Source: JBAYZQ01 sp041672385 (GTDB taxonomy: Bacteria; Spirochaetota; Spirochaetia; Sphaerochaetales; Sphaerochaetaceae). From it: 45,972 nt of DNA. How positions within the stretch are numbered: position 1 is the first letter of the stretch; every line of letters begins with the position of its first letter. The position numbers and the translations under genes are program-made. The stretch is from positions 1 to 45,972 of the forward strand of contig JBAYZQ010000002.1 in assembly GCA_041672385.1 (NCBI GenBank). The letters run 5' to 3'. The notes below the pieces were generated by a model. The model was not told the origin of the DNA and made no database searches. It saw nothing but the letters and a program-made list of their open reading frames with translations. Positions 14,599 through 22,189 of the stretch are shown in pieces.

Positions 14599-15257
14599 GT
14601 TGAAGCCTTCTTTTCCTTCATAGCATTAAGCTCAGCTTCTATTTCTTCATCTCTTTCTAAATCAGAAAATTTTTGTCCAACGCTGGTATTTTTACCATAA
14701 TTTACCATTTCAGCACTTGCTTCCATTTTTTCAATTTTGTTCTCAAATTCATGGAACTTTTGAATAAAATCACTGCTATCAACCTCATGGACTATTTTTT
14801 CAACTTTTGATTTTTCTTTAGCACTTCTAGCTCTAATAACAAGTTCATTTTTTCTGTCCTTCATTTCTTGAAGCTTGTCAGCTAATTTTTCCACTTGAAC
14901 ATCTTGATCTTGACTTATTTTAAGAATTCTTTCATGTTCACTTTCCATTGCTTTAATCTTAGAAGTTGCTTTTTTCTTTTCAATGAGAGCTTCTCTTGCG
15001 AGGTCATCAAGATTTTTATTCACTGCCAAATCAGCTCTTTTATTCCAACGATTTTCAGCTTCTAAAAGTTCTTTAACCATATTCTCGTTTCTTTTCAAAT
15101 TAGCAAGAGTTTCCTCTCTAGAACTTTTTGCCTCTCTAAGAGTATCTTCCATTTGGCTAATCATTAAGCTAATCATTTTCTCAGGATCTTCAATTTTGTC
15201 CAATGCACTATTTACATTTGAATTGATAATGTCTGTTAATCTACCGATAATTTTCAT
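14580..15257 (-). CDS. Second PspA-family protein
   Basis: The 225-residue paralogue has the same layout as the pspA product: N-terminal amphipathic helix I-I-G-R-L-T-D-I-I-N-S-N-V-N, D-K-I-E-D-P-E-K-M-I, the N-L-D-D-L-A-R-E-A-L-I-E-K stretch shared exactly with the first PspA, and long coiled coils. It ends in a lysine-rich tail encoded by the shared terminator palindrome. It has its own sigma-54 promoter and an AAAGGAG SD. Likely roles are a second membrane-repair polymer or a mixed polymer with the first PspA. It converges on pspF with an 8-base overlap. Confidence 0.9.
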   Translation of the reverse strand: MKIIGRLTDIINSNVNSALDKIEDPEKMISLMISQMEDTLREAKSSREETLANLKRNENMVKELLEAENRWNKRADLAVNKNLDDLAREALIEKKKATSKIKAMESEHERILKISQDQDVQVEKLADKLQEMKDRKNELVIRARSAKEKSKVEKIVHEVDSSDFIQKFHEFENKIEKMEASAEMVNYGKNTSVGQKFSDLERDEEIEAELNAMKEKKASTKKKTN

Positions 15258-15301
15258 ATAATCTCCTTTGCCCCACGGCTTTTTATTTTCTGTAAATCAT
15301 G

Positions 15302-15319
15302 TTGCAATAAACATGCCAA
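15302..15319 (-). promoter_or_regulatory. Sigma-54 (-24/-12) promoter of the second pspA
   Basis: On the minus strand TGGCATG, four bases, TTGCAA, with correct GG-GC spacing. The predicted start is near 15292, leaving a leader of about 35 bases with AAAGGAG. It is almost identical in form to the pspA promoter. Confidence 0.85.
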
Positions 15320-15352
15320 CTTTTAAATTAATTTTTATCAATCACTTCAACA

Positions 15353-15381
15353 TTTACCATAAGGACATTTACTGATAAAAT
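15353..15381 (+). promoter_or_regulatory. Leaderless promoter of the cof-type phosphatase gene
   Basis: TTTACC (15353-15358), a 17-base spacer and TAAAAT (15376-15381), then six bases to the ATG at 15388. Confidence 0.6.
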
Positions 15382-15387
15382 AAGCAA

Positions 15388-16212
15388 ATGATTAGTTATA
15401 AATTAATAATGAGCGACCTTGATGGGACTTTATTAAATTCCAAAAACACAATTAGCCCATTCAATAAAAGAATAATTGGTAAAATTTACCAAGACTTTAA
15501 TATTCCTTTTGTAATTGCCAGTGGAAGATCAATTCAGTCCATAGAGATTTTTCAAAAAAGATTGAATATAAAAGGACCAATAGTAGCCTTCGGAGGAACT
15601 TATATCAAAGATGGTGAAAAAGATTTATATTCCCATGGCATTGAGATTGAAACAATTTCAGCTATTATTGATTTTTTAAAAAAAGAGGATATCGAAACCT
15701 TTATTTTTGCCCAGGATGGATGGTATTTAAATAAAATGAACAGTTGGTATGATTATGAAATATCTTTTTCACTGGTTCCTGGAATAGCTAAGCGCTTTGA
15801 ATTAGTTCTAAATTACTTAAAAAGAAACAACATCAAAATTTTTAAACTTCTCTGTCTTGAAAATGATAAGGTAAAAATTACCAAAACTAAAGATCTTTTG
15901 GAAAAGAAATTTTCTAATTTTGTTGATATATACCAATCAAATTCTAACAATATCGAAATAATGCCAAAAAATGTGGACAAAGGTTCATCAATTGATGTTC
16001 TTTGTAAGTATTACAATATTTCTTCCAAAGAAATAATTGCCTTTGGTGATTATCTTAACGACCTAAAAATGATGAAAAAGGCAGGATGTAGTGTAGCCCC
16101 ATCTAATTCTTTAGATATCGTAAAAGCTTCCTCTAATATCATTGGACCTTCAAATGACGAAGATTGTGTAGGAAAGGTACTTGAAAGATTATTGAATATG
16201 AAAAATAAATAA
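15388..16212 (+). CDS. Cof-type HAD-superfamily phosphatase
   Basis: The 274-residue protein has HAD motif I D-L-D-G-T with D10/D12 (nucleophile and acid), motif II in F-V-I-A-S-G-R-S, and motifs III/IV in V-D-K-G-S-S and I-A-F-G-D-Y-L-N-D near residue 220. A C2-type cap lies between motifs II and III, as in the Cof/YbiV/YidA group. These cytoplasmic Mg-dependent enzymes dephosphorylate sugar phosphates, nucleotides or cofactor precursors; the substrate is unknown here. It is followed closely by rsmI, which has its own promoter within this gene's last codons. Confidence 0.87.
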   Translation: MISYKLIMSDLDGTLLNSKNTISPFNKRIIGKIYQDFNIPFVIASGRSIQSIEIFQKRLNIKGPIVAFGGTYIKDGEKDLYSHGIEIETISAIIDFLKKEDIETFIFAQDGWYLNKMNSWYDYEISFSLVPGIAKRFELVLNYLKRNNIKIFKLLCLENDKVKITKTKDLLEKKFSNFVDIYQSNSNNIEIMPKNVDKGSSIDVLCKYYNISSKEIIAFGDYLNDLKMMKKAGCSVAPSNSLDIVKASSNIIGPSNDEDCVGKVLERLLNMKNK

Positions 16213-16220
16213 GCTAATAT
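16192..16220 (+). promoter_or_regulatory. Leaderless promoter of rsmI inside the end of the phosphatase gene
   Basis: TTGAAT (16192-16197), a 17-base spacer and TAATAT (16215-16220), then six bases to the ATG at 16227. Confidence 0.6.
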
Positions 16221-16226
16221 AAAATA

Positions 16227-16925
16227 ATGAATAATTTATATATTGTAGCTACTCCTATAGGAAACCTTCAAGATATTACTCTTAGAGCCTTAGAAACTTT
16301 GAAAGAAGTAGATGTCATAGCTTGTGAAGATACTAGGCATACCCAAATAATCCTTACAAAATTTGATATCCATAATAAAAGATTAATTGCTTGTCATGCA
16401 AAAAACGAAATGGCTTCCAGTCAAGGTATTATAAAATTACTTGAAGAAGGTCAAAGCGTAGCTTATGTTAGTGATGCTGGAACTCCTGGAATAAGTGATC
16501 CAGGAAATCGACTTGTCAGAGAAGTTAGAAAGGCAGGTTTCACAGTAATCCCCATTCCAGGAGTTTCTGCAATGGCAACATTAGTAAGTGTTTCTGGAAC
16601 TGCTGACAAAGCTTTTACTTTTGAAGGCTTTTTAAGTCCTAAAGCAGGGAAAAGAAAATCTAAAATAACGGACCTTTTAGACCAGGAAAATGCCTTTATA
16701 CTTTATGAAAGCCCCTATAGAATTGAAAAGCTTCTTCATGAACTTGAAGAACTTTGTCCTGATAAAATGCTAACCATTGGCCGCGAAATGACAAAAGCTT
16801 TTGAACAGTTTATTACAGGAACCCCTACACAGTGTATAGAGCAACTTAAAGTATTTAAAGGAGAATTCTGCGTTTTAGTTAGCAATGCTCCAAAAACTAA
16901 AAGAGATAGTGATGATAACACTTAA
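16227..16925 (+). CDS. rsmI: 16S rRNA (cytidine-2'-O)-methyltransferase
   Basis: The 232-residue tetrapyrrole-methylase-fold enzyme methylates C1402 of 16S rRNA in the decoding centre using SAM. Signatures are L-Y-I-V-A-T-P-I-G-N-L at 4-14, C-E-D-T-R-H, Y-V-S-D-A-G-T-P-G-I-S-D-P-G and P-G-V-S-A-M. At 232 residues it is shorter than E. coli RsmI (286) and appears to lack the C-terminal RsmI helix-turn-helix extension. It overlaps the start of the SpoU-type gene, so the two rRNA/tRNA methylases are co-translated. Confidence 0.92.
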   Translation: MNNLYIVATPIGNLQDITLRALETLKEVDVIACEDTRHTQIILTKFDIHNKRLIACHAKNEMASSQGIIKLLEEGQSVAYVSDAGTPGISDPGNRLVREVRKAGFTVIPIPGVSAMATLVSVSGTADKAFTFEGFLSPKAGKRKSKITDLLDQENAFILYESPYRIEKLLHELEELCPDKMLTIGREMTKAFEQFITGTPTQCIEQLKVFKGEFCVLVSNAPKTKRDSDDNT

Positions 16926-17703
16926 GAAGCTCTTAACTTTGAAGCCTTCAACTAGATTAAGAAAAATATCAATTATTTTCCATCAAGCAGCAGTTGAATT
17001 ACACGCAAACAAAGAAATCTCTTCTCAAAAATTGTCTTATTTAAAAGATTGTTCTTTAATTGTTGAACAAACTTTTAAAGAATTGAATATTTTAGATTAT
17101 AATCAAAATTTTTATAATAAGATTAAAGAAAATCAAAACTTTGAGGAAATAAGTTCCTTAATTCTTAAAGTTTTAGATGAAGAACCTTCTGATTGGGATT
17201 TTACTGATTCCTTTTTAAAACTTGATAAAAATGAAAGAAAACTTTTACCAATTACTCTTGTTGTTGATAGAATTAGATCGCCTTTTAATATTGGTTCTGT
17301 CTTTCGTATAGCTGACTCTTTTGGAATTCAAGAAATACTTCTTATTGAAGGCTCGGCTTCTCCTCTTCACCCAAGGAGTATTAAAACTAGTCGAGGAACA
17401 ACTGATACAGTCTCTTGGCGTTTTATAACTGATGAAGAAATAATGAAGCTTCTAAAAAAAGAAAAAGAAAAGAAATCTTCAATTTTAGCCCTTGAATTGG
17501 GAGGAGAGCCTTTAAAAACTTTCTCTTTTCCTTCTTCGGGTTATGCTATCATTGGGAATGAAGAATTTGGAATAAGTTCAAACCTCTTAAAATTGGCCTC
17601 TTCTAGAGTCAGCATAAGTCTTGCTGGAACAAAGGGTTCGTTAAATGTATCAAATGCAACAGGAATTTTCTTATATGAATGGTTTTCTTCTTTTGAACAA
17701 TAG
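16912..17703 (+). CDS. SpoU/TrmH-family RNA 2'-O-methyltransferase
   Basis: From the ATG at 16912 the protein is 263 residues; another ATG at 16885 would add nine. The N-terminal ~100 residues are helical and of unknown function. The C-terminal SPOUT domain has the three SpoU motifs: V-V-D-R-I-R-S-P-F-N-I-G-S-V-F-R, A-I-I-G-N-E-E-F-G-I-S, and G-S-L-N-V-S-N-A-T-G-I. It transfers a methyl group from SAM to a ribose in tRNA or rRNA; the target nucleotide cannot be told. The start lies inside the rsmI end, with an overlap of 14 bases, which suggests coupling. Confidence 0.85.
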   Translation: MITLKKLLTLKPSTRLRKISIIFHQAAVELHANKEISSQKLSYLKDCSLIVEQTFKELNILDYNQNFYNKIKENQNFEEISSLILKVLDEEPSDWDFTDSFLKLDKNERKLLPITLVVDRIRSPFNIGSVFRIADSFGIQEILLIEGSASPLHPRSIKTSRGTTDTVSWRFITDEEIMKLLKKEKEKKSSILALELGGEPLKTFSFPSSGYAIIGNEEFGISSNLLKLASSRVSISLAGTKGSLNVSNATGIFLYEWFSSFEQ

Positions 17704-17748
17704 CACCCATCAAATTTATTGTATTTGTCCATCTTTAACTACAATCAC

Positions 17749-17777
17749 TTTTCATTTTTATTTAAAAAATATATATT
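17749..17777 (+). promoter_or_regulatory. Probable aspS promoter
   Basis: TTTTCA (17749-17754), a 17-base spacer and TATATT (17772-17777), about 18 bases before the ATG at 17796. A GAGGTG SD lies between them. Confidence 0.4.
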
Positions 17778-17795
17778 AAATAACCGAGGTGTTTT

Positions 17796-19574
17796 ATGGA
17801 ATATAGTCAAAGAACTGTTACTTGTGGTGGTCTTACAAAAAAAGACACTGGAAAACAAGTTACGCTTAATGGTTGGGTACACCGTGACAGAAATCATGGA
17901 GCTTTACATTTTATTAATCTAAGAGACCGTTATGGTATTACTCAGGTCGTAGTCGATGAAGATTCTGATGCAGAACTTCAAAAACAGGCAAGCCAATTAA
18001 AAATGGAATTCTGTATTGCTGTTAAGGGTACGGTTCGTCAAAGACCTGACAACATGATTAATAGAGATATGTCCACAGGTGAAATTGAAGTTAAAGCTGA
18101 AAGCATAGAAATCCTTTCAAAATGTGAACCTCTTCCTTTCATGATTGAAGATGAGACTAATGCAAGAGAAGACCTTAGGTTAAAATATAGATTTCTTGAT
18201 TTAAGAAGCAAAGGAATGCAAGATAGAATTAGACTCCGTCATTACTTTATAAAGGCTATCAGAGACTACTTGAGTAATAAAGATTTTTATGAAATTGAAA
18301 CTCCAACCCTTATAAAATCAACACCTGAAGGAGCCAGAGATTTTGTTGTTCCAAGCAGAATTTACCCTGGAAAATTTTACGCTCTACCTCAAAGTCCACA
18401 ACTCTTTAAACAAATATTAATGGTTGGTGGCTTTGATAAATATTTTCAAATTGCAAGATGTTATAGAGATGAAGATGCTCGTGGAGACAGACAACTTGAG
18501 TTTACTCAACTTGATGTTGAAATGAGTTTTGTGAAACGTGATGATATTTTATTATTAATGGAAAACCTTTTTAATTATGTTTTTAAAGAAGTAATGAATT
18601 ATCAATTGCCTGCTCATTTTAGACGTATTTCCTATTATGATGCTATGAATACTTATGGTTGTGATAAACCTGACTTGCGTTTTGATTTAGAAATTCAAGA
18701 TGGAAATGCTATTGCTGAAAAATCATCATTTAAAGTTTTTAACGATTGTATTTCTAATAAAGGAACTATTAAAGCTTTAGTAGTACCTGCAACCGAAGGG
18801 GTTAATTTTTCAAGAAAATTTATCACAGAACTTGAAGAATCCGCAAAAATATATGGAGCTGAAACTTTAGCCTGGATGAAAGTTGGAGATGAAAATACTT
18901 TAACCGGAGGCGTTTCCAAATTCTTTGAAAACAAAGAAGAAGTAATAAATCAATTTAACGCAAAAAATGGGGATTTAATTCTTATGATTTCCCATGACAA
19001 TTGGAAAAAAGCTTGTACTTCAATGGGAGCTATTAGAAGCAAACTTGGCAAAGATCTCAATTTAATCAAAAAAGGTTTTGAATTCTGCTGGATTGTTGAT
19101 TTTCCTCTTTTTGAATTTAATGAAGAAGCAAATCACTGGGAAGCAGCACATCACATGTTTAGTATGCCTCAAGCCAAATACATTCCAACTTTGGAAGAAA
19201 ATCCAGGGGAAGTCCTTGGAGATTTGTACGACTTAGTACTTAATGGTTATGAAGTTGCTTCAGGTTCTATAAGAATTCATGATGTTGAACTTCAAAAGAG
19301 AATCTTTAGAATCTGTAATTTTGACGATGAAACAGCCGAACAAAGATTTGGTTTTTTGCTAAATGCCTTTAGATATGGAGCTCCACCTCATGGAGGAATT
19401 GCTCCTGGAATTGATCGAATGGTAATGATTATGTCAGAGCAAACTTCCATAAAAGAAGTAATTGCTTTCCCAAAGAACACTGTAGCAGTGTCTCCAATGG
19501 ATGACTCTCCATCTTATCTTGATCAAGAACAACTTGATGAAATCCATCTAATTATAAAAGATAAGGATAAATAA
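17796..19574 (+). CDS. aspS: Aspartyl-tRNA synthetase (bacterial type)
   Basis: The 592-residue class II synthetase has an N-terminal OB-fold anticodon domain (L-N-G-W-V-H-R-D-R-N-H-G-A-L-H-F near 24-39), the catalytic core with motif 2 (R-C-Y-R-D-E-D-A-R-G-D-R near 221), a GAD insertion in the middle and motif 3 (G-G-I-A-P-G-I-D-R-M near 530). Size and the GAD domain define the bacterial form. Whether it is discriminating for tRNA-Asp or also charges tRNA-Asn depends on GatCAB, not in this window. It ends at a strong terminator. Confidence 0.96.
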   Translation: MEYSQRTVTCGGLTKKDTGKQVTLNGWVHRDRNHGALHFINLRDRYGITQVVVDEDSDAELQKQASQLKMEFCIAVKGTVRQRPDNMINRDMSTGEIEVKAESIEILSKCEPLPFMIEDETNAREDLRLKYRFLDLRSKGMQDRIRLRHYFIKAIRDYLSNKDFYEIETPTLIKSTPEGARDFVVPSRIYPGKFYALPQSPQLFKQILMVGGFDKYFQIARCYRDEDARGDRQLEFTQLDVEMSFVKRDDILLLMENLFNYVFKEVMNYQLPAHFRRISYYDAMNTYGCDKPDLRFDLEIQDGNAIAEKSSFKVFNDCISNKGTIKALVVPATEGVNFSRKFITELEESAKIYGAETLAWMKVGDENTLTGGVSKFFENKEEVINQFNAKNGDLILMISHDNWKKACTSMGAIRSKLGKDLNLIKKGFEFCWIVDFPLFEFNEEANHWEAAHHMFSMPQAKYIPTLEENPGEVLGDLYDLVLNGYEVASGSIRIHDVELQKRIFRICNFDDETAEQRFGFLLNAFRYGAPPHGGIAPGIDRMVMIMSEQTSIKEVIAFPKNTVAVSPMDDSPSYLDQEQLDEIHLIIKDKDK

Positions 19575-19583
19575 AGATTTACC

Positions 19584-19614
19584 AAAAGGAACTGTTTTAG
19601 GCAGTTCCTTTTTT
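19584..19614 (+). terminator. Rho-independent terminator after aspS
   Basis: Stem AAAAGGAACTG (19584-19594), loop TTTTAGG, stem CAGTTCCTTTT (19602-19612), followed by further Ts. Confidence 0.85.
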
Positions 19615-19671
19615 ATAATTTTACCATTATTTATATTAATTCATTGCTTTGTTTGTTAGGAGGATTTATAG

Positions 19672-19694
19672 TAATCGTATATATAGCGATAATT
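19672..19694. promoter_or_regulatory. AT-rich imperfect palindrome upstream of flavodoxin gene, possible operator
   Basis: ATCGTATATATAGCGAT is a near-perfect inverted repeat about 35-55 bases before the ATG at 19727, overlapping possible -10 sequences. The regulator is unknown. Confidence 0.25.
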
Positions 19695-19726
19695 TATTTC
19701 TTATTTTAAAAACAAGGAGTTATAAT

Positions 19727-20137
19727 ATGAAAATAGCAATAAGGTATTATTCAAAACTAGGTCATATAAAAAAATTAGCAGAAGCAATTGCTAGTGTAGC
19801 AGGAGTAGAAGCCAAATCAATTGAAGAGCCTCTTGAAGAAGATGTTGACATTCTATTTTTTGGTAGTTCCATTTATGCAGCAGGAATAGCTGGCCCAGTT
19901 AAAGACTTTATTAATAACATAGATAAAAAGATTGGAAAAATCGTTAATTTTTCTACCGCCGGTTTATTAGAAAGTACATACAAATCTGTAAAAAAAGTAG
20001 CCGACGCAAAAGGCCTTAAAATGGCAGATGAAGAATTCCATTGTAAAGGACAATTTACTGCCTTAAATTATGGACACCCAAACAATGAAGATATTGAAAA
20101 TGTTAAAAGTTTTACAAAGAAAGTTCTTAAATTATAA
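19727..20137 (+). CDS. Flavodoxin-family protein
   Basis: The 136-residue protein begins M-K-I-A-I-R-Y-Y-S-K-L-G-H-I-K-K-L, matching the FMN phosphate-binding loop of flavodoxin-like proteins (T/S-x-T-G-x-T replaced by S-K-L-G-H-I). It has F-G-S-S-I-Y-A-A-G-I-A-G-P-V as the second flavin loop. Short-chain flavodoxins of this size act as electron carriers or domains of NAD(P)H reductases. The frame is open upstream to 19649, but AAGGAG eight bases before 19727 and the family N-terminus fix the start. It stands alone and could serve low-potential electron transfer in this anaerobe. Confidence 0.8.
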   Translation: MKIAIRYYSKLGHIKKLAEAIASVAGVEAKSIEEPLEEDVDILFFGSSIYAAGIAGPVKDFINNIDKKIGKIVNFSTAGLLESTYKSVKKVADAKGLKMADEEFHCKGQFTALNYGHPNNEDIENVKSFTKKVLKL

Positions 20138-20144
20138 CTAAATA

Positions 20145-20173
20145 TTGTTTTTAAGTTGAAACACTGTTAAAAT
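20145..20173 (+). promoter_or_regulatory. Leaderless promoter of the cysteine-rich gene at 20180
   Basis: TTGTTT (20145-20150), a 17-base spacer and TAAAAT (20168-20173), then six bases to the ATG at 20180. Confidence 0.55.
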
Positions 20174-20179
20174 CAGCTT

Positions 20180-20674
20180 ATGGCAAATACAATATTACTG
20201 TTGAACATTTTAGTTAAATCTTTGATAAAAATTGAAGAAAAAGATGCTGAAATCCTAAAATGGACTAAAAACAAAGTCCCTTTTTGTCATAGATTAGCCT
20301 GTAATATTGAAAAGCTTTATCCAGAAGGCAAGTGTATGCTTTGTCCAATTGTTGAGAATAAAGCCTATTGTGATATCCTTTTAACTGATGGAAATTCTAA
20401 TAAGGTACTTGCTATTTTTTATAAGAAACAATATTTCAATAAAAAAGAACAAAGCAAACTAATTGATATGACAAAGAAGAATAAAAAACAATTAATTATA
20501 GGATTAACTGTTAATCCAAAAAAAAGTTATTTTCTTATATATCGAACTACTTCTGAAAAAATGGAGTATTACCATTTTCTGAGAGATGAAAAGATACTTG
20601 TAAAGCTCAAAAATAAGAATCTAGTAACTAAAGATCTTACTCCCTCTTTGAGTTTTTCAAAAAAACACGAATAA
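20180..20674 (+). CDS. Hypothetical cysteine-containing protein
   Basis: I do not recognise this 164-residue protein. Its first half holds a cysteine cluster C-H-R-L-A-C (near 36-41), C-M-L-C (near 52-55) and a further Y-C, spaced like a metal site. The second half is basic with several beta-like segments (Q-L-I-I-G-L-T-V, Y-F-L-I-Y-R-T-T). No signal peptide or membrane helix is convincing. It lies ten bases upstream of the DUF6062-like gene, also rich in C-x-x-C motifs, so both probably work together or bind the same metal. Confidence 0.65.
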   Translation: MANTILLLNILVKSLIKIEEKDAEILKWTKNKVPFCHRLACNIEKLYPEGKCMLCPIVENKAYCDILLTDGNSNKVLAIFYKKQYFNKKEQSKLIDMTKKNKKQLIIGLTVNPKKSYFLIYRTTSEKMEYYHFLRDEKILVKLKNKNLVTKDLTPSLSFSKKHE

Positions 20675-20684
20675 AAGGAAAAAA

Positions 20685-21404
20685 ATGAAATTTGAACTTG
20701 AAACAATTCCTATTTGGGATAGTCTAAATGAAGATAGTGAATGTTTAATGTGTTCTTTGATGGAAAAAGCAGAAAAAGACAGTCTTAAATACTATCTTGG
20801 AAGTTCTGTCATGAACCCTGAAACAAGAGTACAAGTAAACTCAATTGGTTTTTGCTCCCATCACCTTGATCTCTTAGCCAAAACCAATAAAAGTCAAAGT
20901 TTAGCAGTTATTGAAAGATCCTACATGGAAAGAAGCCTTGAAATTCTTGAAAAGAATTTTTTTAAGGTGGAGCAAGCAAAAAAAGGCAAAAATACAAATA
21001 AAGAAATCTTAGAATTGAATAAAACAATTGATAACCGACTTAAAGGTTGCTTAATTTGCAATAAAATGCAGGATAGGCTTAATCGATATGCTTATACGGT
21101 TTCAGCTCTTTGGGAAAAAGACATAGAATTTAGAAAAGCCCTTGAAGCCTCTAAGGGCTTTTGTCTTGTTCATTTAAAATCAATTTTAGCACTCTCAAAA
21201 GAAAGTTTAAATTCTGAAGAACAGAAAGAATTTGCAAAAAGTATGATTTCACTAGAGCGAAAGAACCTTAGCCGAATTAATGAAGAAGTTATTTGGATGA
21301 CTCAAAAATATAAAGCAGAAAACCTGGATAAACCTTGGGAAAATTCTGCCGACTCTCACAAAAGACTCATTTACAAATTTATTGGAAAGGGAAAAATCAC
21401 CTAG
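20685..21404 (+). CDS. DUF6062-like protein with duplicated C-x-x-C / C-x-x-H modules
   Basis: The 239-residue protein contains two similar halves. Each begins with a knuckle (E-C-L-M-C near 18-22; G-C-L-I-C-N near 121-126) and is followed 40-60 residues later by a C-x-x-H (F-C-S-H-H; F-C-L-V-H-L). This C-x-x-C...C-x-x-H layout matches the uncharacterised DUF6062 family known mainly from anaerobic Firmicutes and spirochaetes, probably zinc-binding. AAGGA precedes the ATG. It forms an operon with the preceding cysteine-rich gene and meets the ABC ATPase gene at overlapping stop codons. Confidence 0.75.
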   Translation: MKFELETIPIWDSLNEDSECLMCSLMEKAEKDSLKYYLGSSVMNPETRVQVNSIGFCSHHLDLLAKTNKSQSLAVIERSYMERSLEILEKNFFKVEQAKKGKNTNKEILELNKTIDNRLKGCLICNKMQDRLNRYAYTVSALWEKDIEFRKALEASKGFCLVHLKSILALSKESLNSEEQKEFAKSMISLERKNLSRINEEVIWMTQKYKAENLDKPWENSADSHKRLIYKFIGKGKIT

Positions 21405-22189
21405 GCATTAAGTAACCCCTCATCACTTGCAAATTCTTTTTTCTTTATATCTTTAAAGAGAGCTACTAGCTTTTCAACGGTAAGAGATTTCTTTTCTTTT
21501 CCGGATAAATCAAGAATTATTTGACCTTCATCCATCATTATCAATCTATTTCCAAATTCAATAGCAGCTTTCATATTATGAGTTACCATCATGGCAGTAA
21601 GCTTATTTTCAGTTATATACTTTCTAGTAAGCTCCATAACTATCTGAGCATTTCTTGGATCAAGAGCTGCTGTATGTTCATCTAAGAGTATCATTTTTGG
21701 CTTACTCATAACTGTCATCAACAATGTTAAAGCCTGTCGTTGACCACCGCTTAAAAGGCCTACATTATCTTTCAACCGGTCTTGAAGTCCTATTGGAAGA
21801 AGAAGAGTCTTAAATTCTTCTCTTCTTTCATTATTTAAACTTATTCTTAAACCTTTCATTCCTTTTTTGGAAGCAGTAATTAAGTTATCTTCAATACTCA
21901 TATTTGCAGCAGTCCCCAGAGTTGGATCTTGGAAAATCCTTCCAATGGTAAAAGCTCTTTTATATTCCGGAATATTTGTTACCTGTTTTCCATCAAGAAT
22001 AATTTGACCACTTGTTAATGGAAAAGTTCCACTGATTAAGTTGAATAAAGTAGTTTTACCACTGCCGTTTGAACCAACAACGCTGACAACTTCACCTTTT
22101 TTAATTGAAAAATTTAAATCATCAATTGCCATTTTTTCATTCACAGTTCCTGGATAGAACACTTTTGAAATTTCTTTTAGTTTTAACAT
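21401..22189 (-). CDS. ABC transporter ATP-binding protein (TrpXYZ-type uptake system)
   Basis: The 262-residue ATPase has Walker A G-S-N-G-S-G-K-T-T near 39-47, the signature L-S-G-G-Q-R-Q-A-L near 146 and Walker B M-I-L-L-D-E-H-T-A. The subfamily, with a branched-chain-type permease and an ABC_sub_bind lipoprotein in one operon, corresponds to systems described for tryptophan/tyrosine uptake, though family members also carry other small molecules. Its ATG overlaps the permease stop by seven bases. It is the last gene of the operon. Confidence 0.88.
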   Translation of the reverse strand: MLKLKEISKVFYPGTVNEKMAIDDLNFSIKKGEVVSVVGSNGSGKTTLFNLISGTFPLTSGQIILDGKQVTNIPEYKRAFTIGRIFQDPTLGTAANMSIEDNLITASKKGMKGLRISLNNERREEFKTLLLPIGLQDRLKDNVGLLSGGQRQALTLLMTVMSKPKMILLDEHTAALDPRNAQIVMELTRKYITENKLTAMMVTHNMKAAIEFGNRLIMMDEGQIILDLSGKEKKSLTVEKLVALFKDIKKKEFASDEGLLNA

